From contig JAAXTT010000043.1 of assembly GCA_013336365.1 (NCBI GenBank), forward strand, positions 1-10,429: a stretch of 10,429 bases of DNA, written 5' to 3'. This DNA is from Peptococcaceae bacterium. Its GTDB lineage: Bacteria; Bacillota; Desulfotomaculia; Desulfotomaculales; Desulfocucumaceae. Under the pieces are notes generated by a model. That model searched no databases and was not told the DNA's origin. It saw nothing but the letters and a program-made list of their open reading frames with translations. A program made the translations under genes and the position numbers. Positions 1 to 7,090 of the stretch are shown here, piece after piece (the stretch's first letter is position 1; each line of letters begins with the position of its first letter).

Positions 1-335
1 GAATTATTATCTCAGCCCTGGATGAATATCAGGAAAGGTATGTTCAGTATCATGCTTTGAGAACTAGGCGTTCCGGCCCGGATAGATATATTGATCTGCA
101 CTTGGTGGTTCCCAGAGATCAGTTAATTTATGATGTAAATGAGGTTTGTAAGGGAATAGAAAGTTTTATTAAGGAAAAGCTTCCCGGGTCTAATATTCTA
201 ATTCATTCAGAGCCCTGCCGCCCCTTAAGCGGTGAGTGCAAAAGCTGCAATATCGGCAGGATGCATAGTAGCAATAATGTAACTGACTGTTCTGCCTGGT
301 CTAATCCGCAAGGAGAGTCAGTAATTGATAAGTAA
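1..335 (+). CDS. Cation diffusion facilitator (CDF) family efflux transporter, C-terminal fragment
   Basis: This is the end of a gene whose start lies left of the window. The frame is open from base 3 and stops with TAA at 333-335, giving about 110 residues. The stretch HALRTRRSGPDRYIDLHLVV, then a predicted helix (VNEVCKGIESFIKEKL) and a strand leading to HSEPC, is the usual cytoplasmic ferredoxin-like domain of CDF transporters. That domain dimerises and binds regulatory metal, while the missing six-helix part exports Zn2+, Fe2+, Mn2+ or similar ions in exchange for protons. After the domain comes a tail with four cysteines (EPC, ECKSC and a later DCS), which may bind metal. A TTG at 57 is an internal codon, because homology continues upstream of it. 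murT follows 39 bases downstream on the same strand and may be co-transcribed. The family is secure, but the metal cannot be told from this part. Confidence 0.85.
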   Translation, partial: IIISALDEYQERYVQYHALRTRRSGPDRYIDLHLVVPRDQLIYDVNEVCKGIESFIKEKLPGSNILIHSEPCRPLSGECKSCNIGRMHSSNNVTDCSAWSNPQGESVIDK

Positions 336-374
336 GGCCATATTTGTTTCAGTTATTTTTATTTTGGGGGACTT

Positions 375-1754
375 ATGAAAAAAATTCGTTTAATTACAGC
401 CCTTATCCTAGGTAAACTGGCTCTGTTAATGATTAAGCTTCTGGGTAAGGGTAAAGGAACTTCTCTGCCTGGCAGGTTGGCCCTTAAAATCAGTTCCGAG
501 ATTATCAGACTTGGGGCGTTAAGGGTAAAAAAAGGCATTATCCTGGTTACCGGGACAAATGGCAAAACTACTACCAACAATATGATAGCGTCTGTTCTGG
601 AGGAGTCTGGATACAGGGTTTTGATTAATCGTGAGGGTGCCAATCTGGTATATGGGATTGCTACAGTGTTTGTAAGGGAAATGGATATTTGGGGAAATAG
701 GAGTTTTGATTATGCCTGCCTTGAGATTGATGAAGCAGCATTTCCTGTAGTTTTATCTCAAGTTGATGCCGGCTGTGTTGTAATTACCAATTTTTTCAGA
801 GATCAGCTGGATCGATTCGGTGAGCTGGACAAAACTGTAGGCATAGTAGCCAATGCCCTTAAAAACTACAAGAAGACAAGGCTTGTTTTAAATGGTGATG
901 ACCCCTTAGTGGCACAGCTGGGGAGAACTACAGGCCAGTCCTCAATTTATTATGGACTGGAAAAATATCTGGACTCTCATTTTGTTCCCTCATCTGTAAG
1001 TGAAGGTAAGTTTTGTCCTCTATGTGGTCAAAAATTAGACTACAGCTATTATCAGTACAGCCAATTGGGAAGTTATTCCTGTACCGGTTGTGGCTTTAGT
1101 CGTTTAAAGCCGGATATTGAGGGTATTTCCCCTCAGTTCAAGTCATATTCTACCAGCTGTCTGATAGAATACAGCTCTAGTGAAAGAATAAAGCTGGATG
1201 TTCCTATTTATGGAATCTATAATCTATACAATACGTTAGCTGCCTTTGCGACTTTAAATTTTTTGCAGATTAATGCTCAAAAAATAGTTGATACCCTAGG
1301 AAAGTTCAAACCGGCTACAGGCAGAATGGAAATTTTTAAATATCAAGATAAATCCATTTTTCTTCATTTAGTTAAAAATCCTACCGGTTTCAATCAAGGA
1401 TTAAAGGCGGTTTTGGCAATGTCAGAAAACCCTTTGGATTTAATGATTGCAATCAATGATAATGATGCAGATGGTCGGGATATATCTTGGCTATGGGATG
1501 TGGATTTTGAAATACTGGAGGAGTGTCAAGAAAGGTTTTTAAGCATTGTTTGTTCGGGAATAAGGGCTGAGGAGATAGCCTTAAGACTTAAATATGCAGG
1601 AATCAGAAGCTCTAAGCTTTTGATAATAAAGGATTATAATTGTGCTGTAGAAATGATGTTCGAAGGAAAAGGCGGCGGCGCATATATATTGGCCACCTAT
1701 ACAGCGTTATGGCCTGTGGAAAGGATAATTAGCCAAAATGCACAGAGAATTTAA
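375..1754 (+). CDS. murT: Lipid II isoglutaminyl synthase, Mur ligase-like subunit MurT
   Basis: MurT works with GatD to amidate the alpha-carboxyl of D-glutamate in lipid II, making D-isoglutamine from ATP and glutamine-derived ammonia at the inner face of the membrane. The 459-residue product is close to known MurT length. Residues 1-50 form a hydrophobic/basic start ending in TSLPGRLALKI. The ATP-binding loop GTNGKTTT is at 60-67, followed by the Mur ligase central domain (LEIDEAAFP, TNFFRDQLDRFGE, NGDDP). A zinc-ribbon insert has Cys214, Cys217, Cys236 and Cys239, a MurT hallmark. The C-terminal domain carries NPTGFNQ (335-341) and NDNDADGRDISWLWD (361-375), the region expected to supply the Asp that completes GatD's catalytic triad. 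The ATG at 375 has a GGGGGA ribosome site a few bases upstream. gatD overlaps the 3' end. The cysteines and the partner gene separate it from an ordinary MurE/MurC. Confidence 0.95.
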   Translation: MKKIRLITALILGKLALLMIKLLGKGKGTSLPGRLALKISSEIIRLGALRVKKGIILVTGTNGKTTTNNMIASVLEESGYRVLINREGANLVYGIATVFVREMDIWGNRSFDYACLEIDEAAFPVVLSQVDAGCVVITNFFRDQLDRFGELDKTVGIVANALKNYKKTRLVLNGDDPLVAQLGRTTGQSSIYYGLEKYLDSHFVPSSVSEGKFCPLCGQKLDYSYYQYSQLGSYSCTGCGFSRLKPDIEGISPQFKSYSTSCLIEYSSSERIKLDVPIYGIYNLYNTLAAFATLNFLQINAQKIVDTLGKFKPATGRMEIFKYQDKSIFLHLVKNPTGFNQGLKAVLAMSENPLDLMIAINDNDADGRDISWLWDVDFEILEECQERFLSIVCSGIRAEEIALRLKYAGIRSSKLLIIKDYNCAVEMMFEGKGGGAYILATYTALWPVERIISQNAQRI

Positions 1755-2481
1755 AGGGACATTTAAAATATGTCATTTATATCCGGATCTTCTCAATCTT
1801 TATGGAGACCAGGGAAATGTGGCAGCAATAACCAGGCGCTGTCAGTGGAGAGGAATAGAAACAGAGCTCCATTTTGTTAATATTGGAGATATGGTCGACT
1901 TTTCTGAAATGGATTTTGTTTTTCTTGGTGGCGGCTCTGACAGAGAGCAAAATCTTATGGCTGCAGATTTGGCAGAAAAAAAAGACTCTCTCTGGAAGGC
2001 CATTGAAGATAATTTGCCGATTTTGGCAATTTGTGGTGGTTATCAATTGCTGGGCAAATATTATCAGACCATTGAGGGGAAAATAATACCGGGCTTGGAT
2101 TTACTTGACTTTCATACAATCGGTGGTGAAAAAAGGCTTATTGGCAATATTGCAGTGGAAATCCAACTTGGAGGAGAGAGTCACAAAATAACCGGCTTTG
2201 AAAATCACTCCGGGTGTACTTTTTTAGGTGATATTGAACCTTTGGGTATTGTGCTGTCAGGATACGGCAATAATGGCAAGGACCAAAGGGAAGGGGCACA
2301 ATATAAGAATGTCATCGCGTCATATCTTCATGGTCCATTACTCCCCAAAAATCCTTTAATTACAGATTATTTGATTAGCCGGGCACTGGAAAGAAGAGGT
2401 CATCCTTGGAATCTTAAACCATTGGATGACTCTCTTGAAAATGCTGCTAATGAGTTTATGCTGGGGAGAATGCTGGGCTAG
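1738..2481 (+). CDS. gatD: Lipid II isoglutaminyl synthase, glutamine amidotransferase subunit GatD
   Basis: GatD is the class I (CobB/CobQ-like) glutaminase that releases ammonia for MurT. The 247-residue protein starts with the typical CHLYPDLLNLYGDQGN segment. The oxyanion/nucleophile region is LAICGGYQLLG, with the probable nucleophile Cys99. The catalytic histidine is His198 in SYLHGPLLPKNP. As in this family, no Glu follows the histidine to form a classical triad; an Asp from MurT is thought to take that role. The ATG at 1738 lies inside the end of murT (17-base overlap), with GGAAAGG about 13 bases upstream. This implies translational coupling and equal amounts of the two subunits. CobB- or PurQ-like enzymes are the only alternatives, and the murT neighbour makes GatD near certain. 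No clear terminator follows before the convergent - strand genes. Confidence 0.95.
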   Translation: MHREFKGTFKICHLYPDLLNLYGDQGNVAAITRRCQWRGIETELHFVNIGDMVDFSEMDFVFLGGGSDREQNLMAADLAEKKDSLWKAIEDNLPILAICGGYQLLGKYYQTIEGKIIPGLDLLDFHTIGGEKRLIGNIAVEIQLGGESHKITGFENHSGCTFLGDIEPLGIVLSGYGNNGKDQREGAQYKNVIASYLHGPLLPKNPLITDYLISRALERRGHPWNLKPLDDSLENAANEFMLGRMLG

Positions 2482-2522
2482 CCTGGACAGGAGAACAGAT
2501 TCCGGAATTATTTGTATATGTA
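2482..2522. other. Short convergent gap after gatD
   Basis: The + strand murT-gatD unit and the - strand small genes converge here with only about 40 bases between stops. A short palindrome (ATTCCGGAAT) is visible but has no T run, and no convincing terminator was found for either direction. Confidence 0.3.
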
Positions 2523-2672
2523 TTACGCTCTTAGGAGATTGCCTACTATCATGCCAACAGTAAGGGAAATTACAGCATAGGCAGCAACCCAAACAATATC
2601 CTTCTTAATTCTTAAGATGGTGTTGCTGTAGCTATTGGATAAGTTTTCGTTAACAGATTGTTTTTTGGTCAA
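2523..2672 (-). CDS. Small single-pass membrane protein, 49 aa, function unknown
   Basis: I do not recognise this gene. Reading leftwards from a TTG start at 2672-2670, the frame gives 49 codons and a TAA (2525-2523). A GGAGGG ribosome site (2685-2680) lies 7 bases before the TTG, which is ideal spacing. The product has a polar N-terminus rich in Asn, Ser and Lys (residues 1-25, ending RIKKD). It then has one hydrophobic helix (about residues 26-47, WVAAYAVISLTVGMIVG) and ends LLRA. Basic residues before the helix suggest an N-inside orientation. It follows the neighbouring 48-codon gene by only 15 bases, and its ribosome site sits just past that gene's stop codon, so the two are probably co-translated. 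An overlapping 78-codon - strand frame (2592-2356) is less credible because it runs antisense into gatD and has no such ribosome site. Confidence 0.65.
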   Translation of the reverse strand: MTKKQSVNENLSNSYSNTILRIKKDIVWVAAYAVISLTVGMIVGNLLRA

Positions 2673-2679
2673 AGTATTA

Positions 2680-2685
2680 CCCTCC
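2680..2685 (-). promoter_or_regulatory. Ribosome binding site (GGAGGG) of the 49-aa gene
   Basis: On the - strand this reads GGAGGG, 7 bases before TTG 2672. It decides the non-ATG start and is a main reason for calling the small gene. Confidence 0.6.
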
Positions 2686-2687
2686 AT

Positions 2688-2834
2688 TTAATTAATTGCT
2701 CGTCCACTTGCTTTATTTTCAGTTTTTTCTATTATATTATCGACTTTTGTCTTAAATATTTTAGAAATAATACCAATTAAGATAAAAAGACCACAAAAAA
2801 TATAGAACATTGTGAAATCAAAAATAGAATCCAA
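2688..2834 (-). CDS. Small single-pass membrane protein, 48 aa, function unknown
   Basis: I do not recognise this gene. It starts with TTG at 2834-2832, 6 bases after a perfect AAGGAGG (2847-2841), and ends with TAA at 2690-2688. The product opens with MDSIFDF. It has one strongly hydrophobic helix at about residues 7-26 (TMFYIFCGLFILIGII) and a charged, probably cytoplasmic tail (SKIFKTKVDNIIEKTENK). An in-frame ATG at codon 9 is a weaker start because it lies inside the helix and lacks a ribosome site. The gene lies 79 bases beyond the ftsK stop on the same strand, so it may be the tail of the lgt-ftsK unit or have its own weak promoter; a GATAAT-like -10 sits in the gap without a good -35. 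The product is too short for homology-free assignment. Confidence 0.65.
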   Translation of the reverse strand: MDSIFDFTMFYIFCGLFILIGIISKIFKTKVDNIIEKTENKASGRAIN

Positions 2835-2840
2835 GTTTAG

Positions 2841-2847
2841 CCTCCTT
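2841..2847 (-). promoter_or_regulatory. Ribosome binding site (AAGGAGG) of the 48-aa gene
   Basis: On the - strand this is a perfect anti-16S match, 6 bases before TTG 2834. Such a site in a stretch with no longer gene is direct support for translation of the small frame. Confidence 0.65.
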
Positions 2848-2913
2848 AAATAATGCTCAAGCCATTATCCCATATTTTTTTCAATTGGGAAAGTCTAAAA
2901 AAACAACAAAATA

Positions 2914-5139
2914 CTACTGCTCATTATCAAAAGTTTGATAATATTCATCCAGGGACATTAGAATGCTCCGGGGCTTGCTTCCCTCAAAGCCCCCTACAAT
3001 CCCCATTCTTTCCATGATATCAACCAGCCTGGCGGCTCTCCCATAGCCTACGCGAAGTCGTCTTTGCAACATAGAGATTGATGCAGTGCCACTTTCTATA
3101 AATATTTTTACAGCTTGGGAAAGCAGTTCATCAGAGTCCTCCCTGGCTTCTTGTTTTGTTGTCCCTGCAGGGGGTGCGTTGAGAACATCTTCATCATATA
3201 TGGGCTTTGCCTGCTCCTTAATATAATCCACCAGAGTTTCTACCTCTCGGTCGGAAAGAAATGCCCCTTGAACTCGGGTAGGCTTGGAGGTTCCAACCGG
3301 ACAAAAGAGCATGTCACCTCTTCCCAGCAATTTTTCTGCACCACCCATATCAAGAATAGTCCGTGAATCTACCAGTGAGGATACAGCAAAGGATATTCTT
3401 GAGGGGATATTGGCTTTGATCAGACCAGTAATAACATCCACCGAAGGCCGCTGAGTGGCTATGACCAAATGAATACCGGCAGCTCTGGCCATTTGAGCCA
3501 GACGGCAGATGGAATCCTCAACATCAGCCGGAGCAACCATCATCAGGTCTGCAAGCTCATCAATAATTATTATGATATAGGGCATTATAGGTGAGGACTC
3601 TTGATAAATATCCTGATTAGCTTTGTTATATCTTCCAATATCACGAACTCCTGCTAAAGCAAACTTCTCGTATCTTTGCTCCATTTCCTTAACCGCCCAT
3701 CGCAATACCCCGGCAGCCTTTTTTGAATCAGTTACTACAGGGGAGATCAGATGAGGTATCCCATTGAAATTAGTTAGCTCAACCTTTTTGGGATCGATCA
3801 TCAAAAGCTTTACTTCATCGGGAGTGGCTTTAAACAAAATACTGGCAATAATTGTATTCATGCATACACTTTTCCCTGCACCGGTGGCTCCGGCCACCAA
3901 GAGATGAGGCATTTTGCCTAGATCTGCGGTAATAGTGGTTCCAGTAATATCCTTTCCCAGGGCAACCGTAAGCTTGGAGGGTGAGTTGGAAAACTCTTTT
4001 TTCTCCAGGAGCTCTCTTAAGGCAACGGGAGAAATTTCTCTGTTTGGCACCTCAATTCCCACGGCTGCTTTACCGGGAATTGGAGCTTCAATTCTCACGC
4101 CCGGTGCTGCCATTCCAAGGGCAATATCATCTGAAAGGCCCACAATTCTACTTACTTTTATTCCGGGAGGTGGTTGAATTTCATATCGAGTAATAGCAGG
4201 TCCTACTGATATGCCGGAGACCTTGGCAGCAATGCCGAAATTAGCCAAAGTGGCCTCCAAAATGCGGGTTCTTTCTGTAATCTCCCGTTCGGAAACCTCA
4301 TTGGTAATCTTTTTCGGTTTGTTAAGTAGGGAGATGCTTGGCAGGCTATAAATTCTTCCGTCAGCAAGGGGCTGAGCAGGAAGGCTGAAAATATCCTCTG
4401 CATCCTTATGTGTTTTTTTCGGTGAGTCTTTTGCTTTGCTTCCATTCCTAGGCAAGGAGCCCTCAGCAGCTTTAGAGCTTTCCGATATTTCTTGATCAGA
4501 CTTGTAGAAATCTAATGCCGGCTGGGTGGGGGAATGTCTTTTATCAGAATAATTTTTCTGCTCAACATCCTCAGTTAATAAATCAAAGATCCAGTTCCAA
4601 ATTTCACTTCCGGTTTTCTTTGTTTTAAGTGCTGCCAACAAACCCAGTTGTCCCAAGGTATAGCCTGTGATTAAGGTGATAGCCACAAGGGTTAATGAGG
4701 ATAGTATAATGTAGGTGCCCACTCGGCCGAAAAAACTCATTATTATGTAAGCCGATATGGCGCCAATAATACCTCCCCCTTGACCGGTAAGGCCCTGCTG
4801 AAAAGTAAGGTCCTTGGGAATATTAATATGGGCGAAGGTCAGAAGGACCAAAATAATTATCATAAAACCTACAGATCTGGGAGTCATTTTTATTTTGCTT
4901 TTTTCAGAGGTGAATTTGAAGCCGCAAAGGAATATTGCCAGCACAATAAGATATTCATTTTTACCTGCTAAAAGGTCCATAGTGTCTATCAGTAATTTCC
5001 CTACCGGTCCCAGAGCATCAGTGAAGAGACTGGCAGCCCCCAATGCTGCTACAGTTATCATTGCAATGCCGGTAATCTGATATTTTAGGTTGTTGTTGTG
5101 TCCTTTTGCTTTTGAGGATCGCTTTTTACTTATTTTCAT
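2914..5139 (-). CDS. ftsK: FtsK/SpoIIIE family DNA translocase
   Basis: This is a membrane-anchored, ATP-driven double-stranded DNA pump that clears chromosomes from the division septum or moves DNA into the forespore. The 741-residue length is typical of Gram-positive SpoIIIE/SftA-class proteins. Residues 20-170 hold four to five membrane helices. Residues 175-285 are a charged, low-complexity linker. The alpha domain follows, with ITRYEIQPPPGIKVSRI and APIPGKAAVGIEVPN. Then comes the RecA-like motor with Walker A GATGAGKS (417-424), Walker B IIIIIDELAD (Asp527, Glu528) and the ATQRPSVDVITGLIKANIPS sensor region. Residues 670-735 form the winged-helix gamma domain that reads oriented DNA motifs (QRRLRVGYGRAARLVDIMER). 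The ATG at 5139 has AAGGTGG just upstream and lies 23 bases after the lgt stop. Whether its main role is vegetative or sporulation cannot be decided here; spoIIIE is the alternative symbol. Confidence 0.95.
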   Translation of the reverse strand: MKISKKRSSKAKGHNNNLKYQITGIAMITVAALGAASLFTDALGPVGKLLIDTMDLLAGKNEYLIVLAIFLCGFKFTSEKSKIKMTPRSVGFMIIILVLLTFAHINIPKDLTFQQGLTGQGGGIIGAISAYIIMSFFGRVGTYIILSSLTLVAITLITGYTLGQLGLLAALKTKKTGSEIWNWIFDLLTEDVEQKNYSDKRHSPTQPALDFYKSDQEISESSKAAEGSLPRNGSKAKDSPKKTHKDAEDIFSLPAQPLADGRIYSLPSISLLNKPKKITNEVSEREITERTRILEATLANFGIAAKVSGISVGPAITRYEIQPPPGIKVSRIVGLSDDIALGMAAPGVRIEAPIPGKAAVGIEVPNREISPVALRELLEKKEFSNSPSKLTVALGKDITGTTITADLGKMPHLLVAGATGAGKSVCMNTIIASILFKATPDEVKLLMIDPKKVELTNFNGIPHLISPVVTDSKKAAGVLRWAVKEMEQRYEKFALAGVRDIGRYNKANQDIYQESSPIMPYIIIIIDELADLMMVAPADVEDSICRLAQMARAAGIHLVIATQRPSVDVITGLIKANIPSRISFAVSSLVDSRTILDMGGAEKLLGRGDMLFCPVGTSKPTRVQGAFLSDREVETLVDYIKEQAKPIYDEDVLNAPPAGTTKQEAREDSDELLSQAVKIFIESGTASISMLQRRLRVGYGRAARLVDIMERMGIVGGFEGSKPRSILMSLDEYYQTFDNEQ

Positions 5140-5162
5140 AATCCACCTTAAAATTTTTAGTC

Positions 5163-5921
5163 CTATTTTCTTTTTTTAATGAAATAAAATATTGAAATGC
5201 CGGCAACAATGGACAAAAGGCTGATTAGTTGAGCAACTCTGACCGGTCCGGCCATCAGGCTATCCATGCGAAGTCCCTCAATAATAATTCGACCCAGAGA
5301 ATAAGTAATCAAATATAAGGCAGCAATTTCTCCTGGATTTTTTCTTAAGGACCAGTAATAGGAAAGAAAAATAAATATTGCCAGATCCCAGACAGATTCA
5401 TAAAAAAAGGCAGGGTGGTGGTACTGATTATCTATATACATCTGCTTTTTGATAAATTCCGGAAAATGTGAGATAACACTTTCTGAAACTGGCTTGCCAT
5501 AAGCCTCCCGATTAATGAAATTGCCCCATCTGCCTATTGCCTGTCCAAGGATCAGGCTGGGGGCAATTATATCAGCAATGTTCCAAGGGTCCAAACGATA
5601 TTTTTTTGCATACCAAAGCCCTGCCAAAATCCCTCCGATAATTCCTCCGTGAATGGCAAGTCCTCCATGCCATATGGCAAAAACCTCCATAGGGCTTTCA
5701 ATATAATTATGCCAACTGAATATTACATAGTAAATTCTGGCCCCGATTATTGCCGCAGGAATGATAATTATAATAAGGTTCAGGATATGATCAGGCTGGA
5801 TTTTTTGTTGGACTGTTCTGCGATAAGCTAAATATGCTCCGATGGAAAAGGCAAAGGCCATTATCACACCATACCATCTTATTTCAAGGGGCCCAAGATT
5901 TAAAGCTATCGGATCTATCAT
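5163..5921 (-). CDS. lgt: Phosphatidylglycerol-prolipoprotein diacylglyceryl transferase Lgt
   Basis: Lgt moves diacylglycerol from phosphatidylglycerol onto the lipobox cysteine of prolipoproteins, the first step of lipoprotein maturation in the cytoplasmic membrane. The 252-residue protein has about seven hydrophobic segments. It starts MIDPIALNLGPLEIRWYGV (typical family start) and has IWHGGLAIHGGIIGG (83-97). The signature GQAIGRWGNFINREAYG is at 126-142, including the Arg131 and Asn134 expected in the active site. HPAFFYES is at 169-176, and a later YSLGRIIIEGLRMDS segment carries the conserved Arg/Glu/Arg set. The ATG at 5921 is preceded by AAGGAG 5 bases away, and a consensus promoter lies about 40 bases upstream. 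ftsK follows after 23 bases, so lgt is the first gene of that unit. Confidence 0.97.
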   Translation of the reverse strand: MIDPIALNLGPLEIRWYGVIMAFAFSIGAYLAYRRTVQQKIQPDHILNLIIIIIPAAIIGARIYYVIFSWHNYIESPMEVFAIWHGGLAIHGGIIGGILAGLWYAKKYRLDPWNIADIIAPSLILGQAIGRWGNFINREAYGKPVSESVISHFPEFIKKQMYIDNQYHHPAFFYESVWDLAIFIFLSYYWSLRKNPGEIAALYLITYSLGRIIIEGLRMDSLMAGPVRVAQLISLLSIVAGISIFYFIKKRK

Positions 5922-5960
5922 TGCTTCTCCTTAAACGGGATATAGACGATACTTCACTAT

Positions 5961-5989
5961 ATTATAACAGGATATCAAAAATCAACCAA
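5961..5989 (-). promoter_or_regulatory. Sigma-A type promoter of the lgt-ftsK unit
   Basis: On the - strand, TTGGTT (5989-5984) and a perfect TATAAT (5966-5961) are separated by 17 bases. An upstream TG one base before the -10 makes it an extended -10 promoter. Transcription would start near 5954, leaving about a 33-base leader before lgt. Confidence 0.65.
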
Positions 5990-6127
5990 GGTAAGAGTAA
6001 TTTCTTAATTATCCTTGAAAGAAAATAGGCATTTTGTATTTTACTTAAATCCTTTCTGGTGTAGAATTAATTTTCAGTTTCGGATAAAATTTTGGCAGCT
6101 TATCTGATGAAGAAGGGATGATGTTTT
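5990..6127. other. Rest of the divergent intergenic region between lgt and the endonuclease IV-like gene
   Basis: This AT-rich stretch should hold the + strand promoter of the gene starting at 6128. The best candidate is TTGAAA (6015-6020) with TATTTT 16 bases later. A TAGAAT at 6062-6067 is a second possible -10 with no good -35. Neither is convincing alone. No small gene or hairpin was seen. Confidence 0.3.
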
Positions 6128-6994
6128 TTGAAAGTGAGATTTGGTCCGGCAGGGAATCCGGAGTCGTTTTATCAAGAAGGGCATAAGAGTTCATTGGATA
6201 TGCCTGACTGGCTAAGGGAGAAAGGTTTGAATGCTTATGAGTACCAATGTGGCAGAGGAGTGAAGATAGGAGAGGAAATGGCTGTGAAGCTGGGACAAAA
6301 GGCCAGGGAAAACGGGATTTTCCTAAGTATTCACGGACCATATTACATAAATCTGGCTACCCTGGAAATCGAAGGTCAGGAAAAAAGCATGAATTATTTG
6401 CTTGATTCTGTGAGAGCAGCCCAGTGGATGGGCGCTGAGGTTGTTGTGTTCCATCCCGGATCAGGTAAGGGAATCAGGTCAGAGGCAATCGAGCGGGCGA
6501 AAATATTACTGAAAAAGGTTATTGCCACCATAAATGAACAGGGCATAAAGGGTATTTATCTTGCCCCGGAAACAATGGGGAAAAAATCCTTGCTGGGAAG
6601 TCTGGATGAGATTCTGGATTTTTGTGCAATTGATGAAATGATAATACCTTGCATTGACTTTGGTCATCTTCATGCTATTAACGGAGGTGCACTAAATTCT
6701 GTCCTAGATTTCTCTGGGGTACTAGACAGAATCGAGGAAAAACTGGGCAGCAGGGGAATCGGCAGACTTCATATGCATTTTAGTCCAATTGAATTCACTG
6801 CTGCCGGGGAAAAACGACATCGGAAAACTTCGGAAAACAGCTTTGGACCTGATTTTTCTTTTCTGGCACCCTTGTTATTGGAAAGAGCTATAGAATTCAC
6901 ATTGATATGTGAGTCGGATGGAGTTCAGGCTGAGGACGCCCTAGTCTATAAGAAAATTTATACTGATCTTCAAAAGGCTGACGATATAAGGTAA
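6128..6994 (+). CDS. Endonuclease IV-like TIM-barrel protein (AP endonuclease 2 family)
   Basis: The 288-residue product has the length and metal-ligand order of endonuclease IV (Nfo), which cuts DNA at abasic sites using three metal ions. Visible ligands are His69 (IHGPYY), His109 (VFHPGSG), Glu148 (APETMGK), Asp177 and His180 (IDFGHLHA), His215/His217 (HMHFSP), His231 and Glu262 (ICESDG). Wording such as SIHGPYYINLATLE and APETMGKKSLLGSLDE resembles the archaeal-type branch more than E. coli Nfo. One point differs: the Asp-X-His ligand pair of classical Nfo appears here as KRH (229-231), so one ligand may be lost or replaced by Glu228. The start is TTG at 6128, about 7 bases after AAGGGATG; nearby ATGs are out of frame. 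A sugar-phosphate isomerase/epimerase of the same fold is the main alternative, so no symbol is given. It diverges from lgt and precedes the polyamine genes without evident linkage. Confidence 0.75.
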   Translation: MKVRFGPAGNPESFYQEGHKSSLDMPDWLREKGLNAYEYQCGRGVKIGEEMAVKLGQKARENGIFLSIHGPYYINLATLEIEGQEKSMNYLLDSVRAAQWMGAEVVVFHPGSGKGIRSEAIERAKILLKKVIATINEQGIKGIYLAPETMGKKSLLGSLDEILDFCAIDEMIIPCIDFGHLHAINGGALNSVLDFSGVLDRIEEKLGSRGIGRLHMHFSPIEFTAAGEKRHRKTSENSFGPDFSFLAPLLLERAIEFTLICESDGVQAEDALVYKKIYTDLQKADDIR

Positions 6995-7027
6995 TAAGAA
7001 ATATTCTTGGAGGGAGTAAAAATTTTA

Positions 7028-7055
7028 TTGTCATTCCTTCCATAGTGTGTATAAT
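7028..7055 (+). promoter_or_regulatory. Sigma-A type promoter of the arginine decarboxylase-speE unit
   Basis: TTGTCA (7028-7033) and a perfect TATAAT (7050-7055) are spaced by 16 bases. The start of transcription would be near 7062, giving a leader of about 29 bases before the ATG at 7091. This separates the polyamine genes from the gene to their left. Confidence 0.7.
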
Positions 7056-7090
7056 TATATCTGTATGTTTTTCAGAAGTGGAGTGATAGT

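Noticed and set aside
359..643. 94-codon - strand frame opposite the start of murT
   Set aside because: It lies antisense to well-supported murT coding sequence, has no recognisable protein features, and is a typical shadow frame.
2356..2592. 78-codon - strand frame overlapping gatD's 3' end and the 49-codon gene
   Set aside because: It has no ribosome site, is Cys/His-rich without pattern, runs 126 bases antisense into gatD, and competes with a frame that has a good ribosome site and a membrane helix.
2848..2913. Promoter or terminator between ftsK and the 48-codon gene
   Set aside because: A T run follows the ftsK stop but has no hairpin, and the GATAAT-like -10 lacks a good -35, so neither was called as a feature.
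3914..4193. Overlapping + strand frames of 70-87 codons opposite ftsK
   Set aside because: They mirror the conserved FtsK alpha/motor coding region and look like complement artefacts.
7008..7044. Imperfect hairpin (TGGAGGGAG with TTCCTTCCA) after the endonuclease IV-like gene as a terminator
   Set aside because: It needs two G-U pairs and a long loop, has no T run after it, and overlaps the better-supported promoter.
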